The notes beneath the pieces are model-generated. The model was not told the origin of the DNA. It did no database searches and worked only from the letters and a program-made list of their open reading frames with translations. A DNA stretch of 64,000 nucleotides from Helianthus annuus (taxonomy: Eukaryota > Streptophyta > Magnoliopsida > Asterales > Asteraceae), in NCBI RefSeq assembly GCF_002127325.2, contig NC_035444.2:77993392-78057391 (forward strand), given 5' to 3'. The number at the start of each line of letters is the position of its first letter. The first letter of the stretch is position 1. The position numbers were made by a program, and so were the translations under genes. Below, in pieces: positions 62,432 to 64,000 of the stretch.

Positions 62432-64000
62432 TCACTGATTTTCTTGGGGTGTCACATCCTCCCCCTGTTGATCTGGAATTTCGTCCCGAAATTCCGAAGT
62501 AGTAGCTTCATCCTCAGCAGTGGTTGCATTGGTTTCGAATAACTGGGGGTACTTTTCTGTCATCCTGTCTTCGCGTTCCCAGGTGTACTCTGGGCCACGT
62601 TTGGAGTTCCAACGTACTCGAACAAGAGGGATTCTCTTGTGTTTGAGGACCTTCACATCCCGGTCCGTGATTTCTACTGGCTCCTCGACGAACTGCAACC
62701 GCTCGTCGATAGTGAGTTCTTTGAAGGGAATGATGAGGTTTTCATCTGATAGGCACTTCTTTAGGTTCGACACATGAAAAACATTGTGAACTGCCCCGAG
62801 TTCAGCTGGTAGGTTTAGCTTGTATGCTACTTTGCCAATCTTTTCTATGATTTCGAATGGTCCGACGTATCGCGGATTTAGTTTGCCCCGTTTGCCAAAA
62901 CGTACCACACCCTTCCAGGGTGAGACTTTCAATAAAACCCGGTCCCCGATCTGAAATTCCAAAGGTTTTCTACGCTTGTCCGCGTAGGCTTTCTGACGGT
63001 CGCGTGCTGCCGCCATGCGTTGTCGTATCTGTGCAATCTTTCCTGTGGCGTCCACTACTATCTCTGGACCCGTGATCTGACTATCCCCCACCTCTGCCCA
63101 ACAGAGAGGTGACCGGCATTTACGCCCGTACAATGCCTCGAATGGAGCGGCTTGGATGCTGGTGTGATAACTGTTATTGTAAGAAAACTCCACCAAAGGG
63201 AGATGCTTTTCCCAGCCGTTGCCGAAATCGATAACGCACGCCCGAAGCATGTCTTCAAGAGTTTGGATCGTTCGCTCAGACTGCCCATCCGTCTGAGGGT
63301 GATAAGTTGTGCTCATGTCTAACCTTGAGCCGAATGATTTGTGCATCGCTTGCCATAGTTCTGACGTGAATCGTGCATCGCGATCCGAAATGATGGATGT
63401 GGGCACCCCGTGCCTCGAAACAACTTCTTTAAGATAGATGTCTGCGAGGGTGGAGAACTTATCCGTTTCCTTTATAGGTAGGAAGTGTGCAGACTTGGTG
63501 AGTCGATCCACGATCACCCATATGGTATCATTCCCACGCTGGGATCTAGGTAGGCCTGTAACGAAATCCATGGAAATTTCTTCCCATTTCCATTGAGGTA
63601 TCTTAGGCTGCTGAAGTAGACCCGCTGGTTTCTGGTATTCAACATTGACTCTCGCATAGGTCAAGCATTTTCCAACGTACGTAGCGATGTGGGCCTTCAT
63701 GCTAGGCCACCAATAAGTAGTTCTGATGTCGTGGTACATTTTGTCCGACCCTGGATGTACCAAGTAGCGAGACTTGTGTGCTTCGTCCATCACAAGTTCG
63801 CGTAGACCACCATAAAGTGGGACCCAAATACGCCCCATTACATAGTAGGCGCCGTCTTCCTTTAGTTCCATTCGTTGTCGTGAGCCGCGTAAGGCTTCAC
63901 CCTTGACGTTTTCGGGCTTCAGTGCTTCTATCTGAGCAGCTCGTATCTGAGCAGGAAGACTAGACTGAATCGTAAGCTGGAGCGCTCGCACGCGCTTCGG
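62432..64000 (-). CDS. pol: Gypsy pol C-terminal part (integrase and chromodomain), incomplete
   Basis: An open frame continues through the right edge, so the start is unknown. About 520 residues are visible. It has the integrase finger H-H-C-x2 ([16 protein letters not shown], then KCLTYARV): the last Cys of the HHCC finger is Tyr here, while the first Tekay element has KCLTCSKV. The catalytic core has [18 protein letters not shown] and [14 protein letters not shown]. The C-terminal region has [10 protein letters not shown] and a chromodomain-like [14 protein letters not shown], then an acidic tail ending QENQ. It is clearly homologous to the C-terminal third of the 1505-aa protein at 45644. 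The lost zinc ligand may impair integration. Confidence 0.92.
   Translation of the reverse strand, partial: PKRVRALQLTIQSSLPAQIRAAQIEALKPENVKGEALRGSRQRMELKEDGAYYVMGRIWVPLYGGLRELVMDEAHKSRYLVHPGSDKMYHDIRTTYWWPSMKAHIATYVGKCLTYARVNVEYQKPAGLLQQPKIPQWKWEEISMDFVTGLPRSQRGNDTIWVIVDRLTKSAHFLPIKETDKFSTLADIYLKEVVSRHGVPTSIISDRDARFTSELWQAMHKSFGSRLDMSTTYHPQTDGQSERTIQTLEDMLRACVIDFGNGWEKHLPLVEFSYNNSYHTSIQAAPFEALYGRKCRSPLCWAEVGDSQITGPEIVVDATGKIAQIRQRMAAARDRQKAYADKRRKPLEFQIGDRVLLKVSPWKGVVRFGKRGKLNPRYVGPFEIIEKIGKVAYKLNLPAELGAVHNVFHVSNLKKCLSDENLIIPFKELTIDERLQFVEEPVEITDRDVKVLKHKRIPLVRVRWNSKRGPEYTWEREDRMTEKYPQLFETNATTAEDEATTSEFRDEIPDQQGEDVTPQENQ

Larger units (their letters stand above)
59925..64000 (-). mobile_element. 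Second Tekay-like Gypsy element, cut by the window edge
   Basis: It is inserted in the right LTR of the LARD after CATAT. It shows its 3' LTR (59925-62355) and the C-terminal third of pol. The remainder lies beyond 64000. Confidence 0.9.

Overview
This is a plant nuclear window: spliced genes, plant-type LTR retrotransposons primed by initiator tRNA-Met, a plant L1 LINE, MULE/hAT/Helitron/CACTA debris and AT-rich intergenic DNA. The two intact host genes (a HIPP metallochaperone and an F-group zinc-sensor bZIP) are typical eudicot genes. The style of the SIRE-like Copia, Tekay-like Gypsy and GGTACC- or GAGCTCG-rich repeats suggests an asterid, perhaps Asteraceae. The family is inference; 'repeat-rich eudicot' is secure.

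Layout. 1-2575: AT-rich flank with Helitron-like tails and a tRNA-like module. 2571-15133: a young minus-strand SIRE-like Copia element (578-bp LTRs, target duplication AGACA) whose gag is split by a 1.49-kb solo LTR (11321-12813, duplication GTATA). 15134-26500: repeats, namely a 175-bp tandem duplication, hAT-like foldbacks, a TRIM element with a 954-bp solo LTR inside it, a CACTA end, a short low-complexity ORF and a 538-bp Helitron. 26837-29568: HIPP26-like gene (2 exons, 154 aa) with a MULE-type MITE in its intron. 30320-33690: 5'-truncated LINE. 34285-36103: a Pack-MULE with 9-bp target duplication carrying fragments of a group VII ERF gene and a GDSL lipase gene. 36625-37270: dead LINE fragment. 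38065-39070: one hAT-like MITE nested in another. 39871-about 41330: bZIP19/23-like gene with a 5'UTR intron.

41600-64000 is a nested stack. A decayed Copia relic is interrupted at 43017 by a non-coding Gypsy-type element (LARD). The left LTR of the LARD holds a nearly intact, very young Tekay-like Gypsy (43128-53651, one 1505-aa gag-pol ORF). Its right LTR carries a ~400-bp perfect (CATA)n tract and is broken at 59925 by a second Tekay-like element that runs off the right edge.

The intact host genes both concern metal homeostasis (zinc sensing and metal binding), but they are 10 kb apart and nothing in the sequence shows co-regulation. I see no undescribed multi-gene system. The most unusual items are the Pack-MULE with its two captured fragments, the deletion scar beside the young Tekay element, the >30-copy ACTCGGAC motif array in the Copia leader, and GC palindromes just upstream of the TATA boxes of unrelated LTRs.
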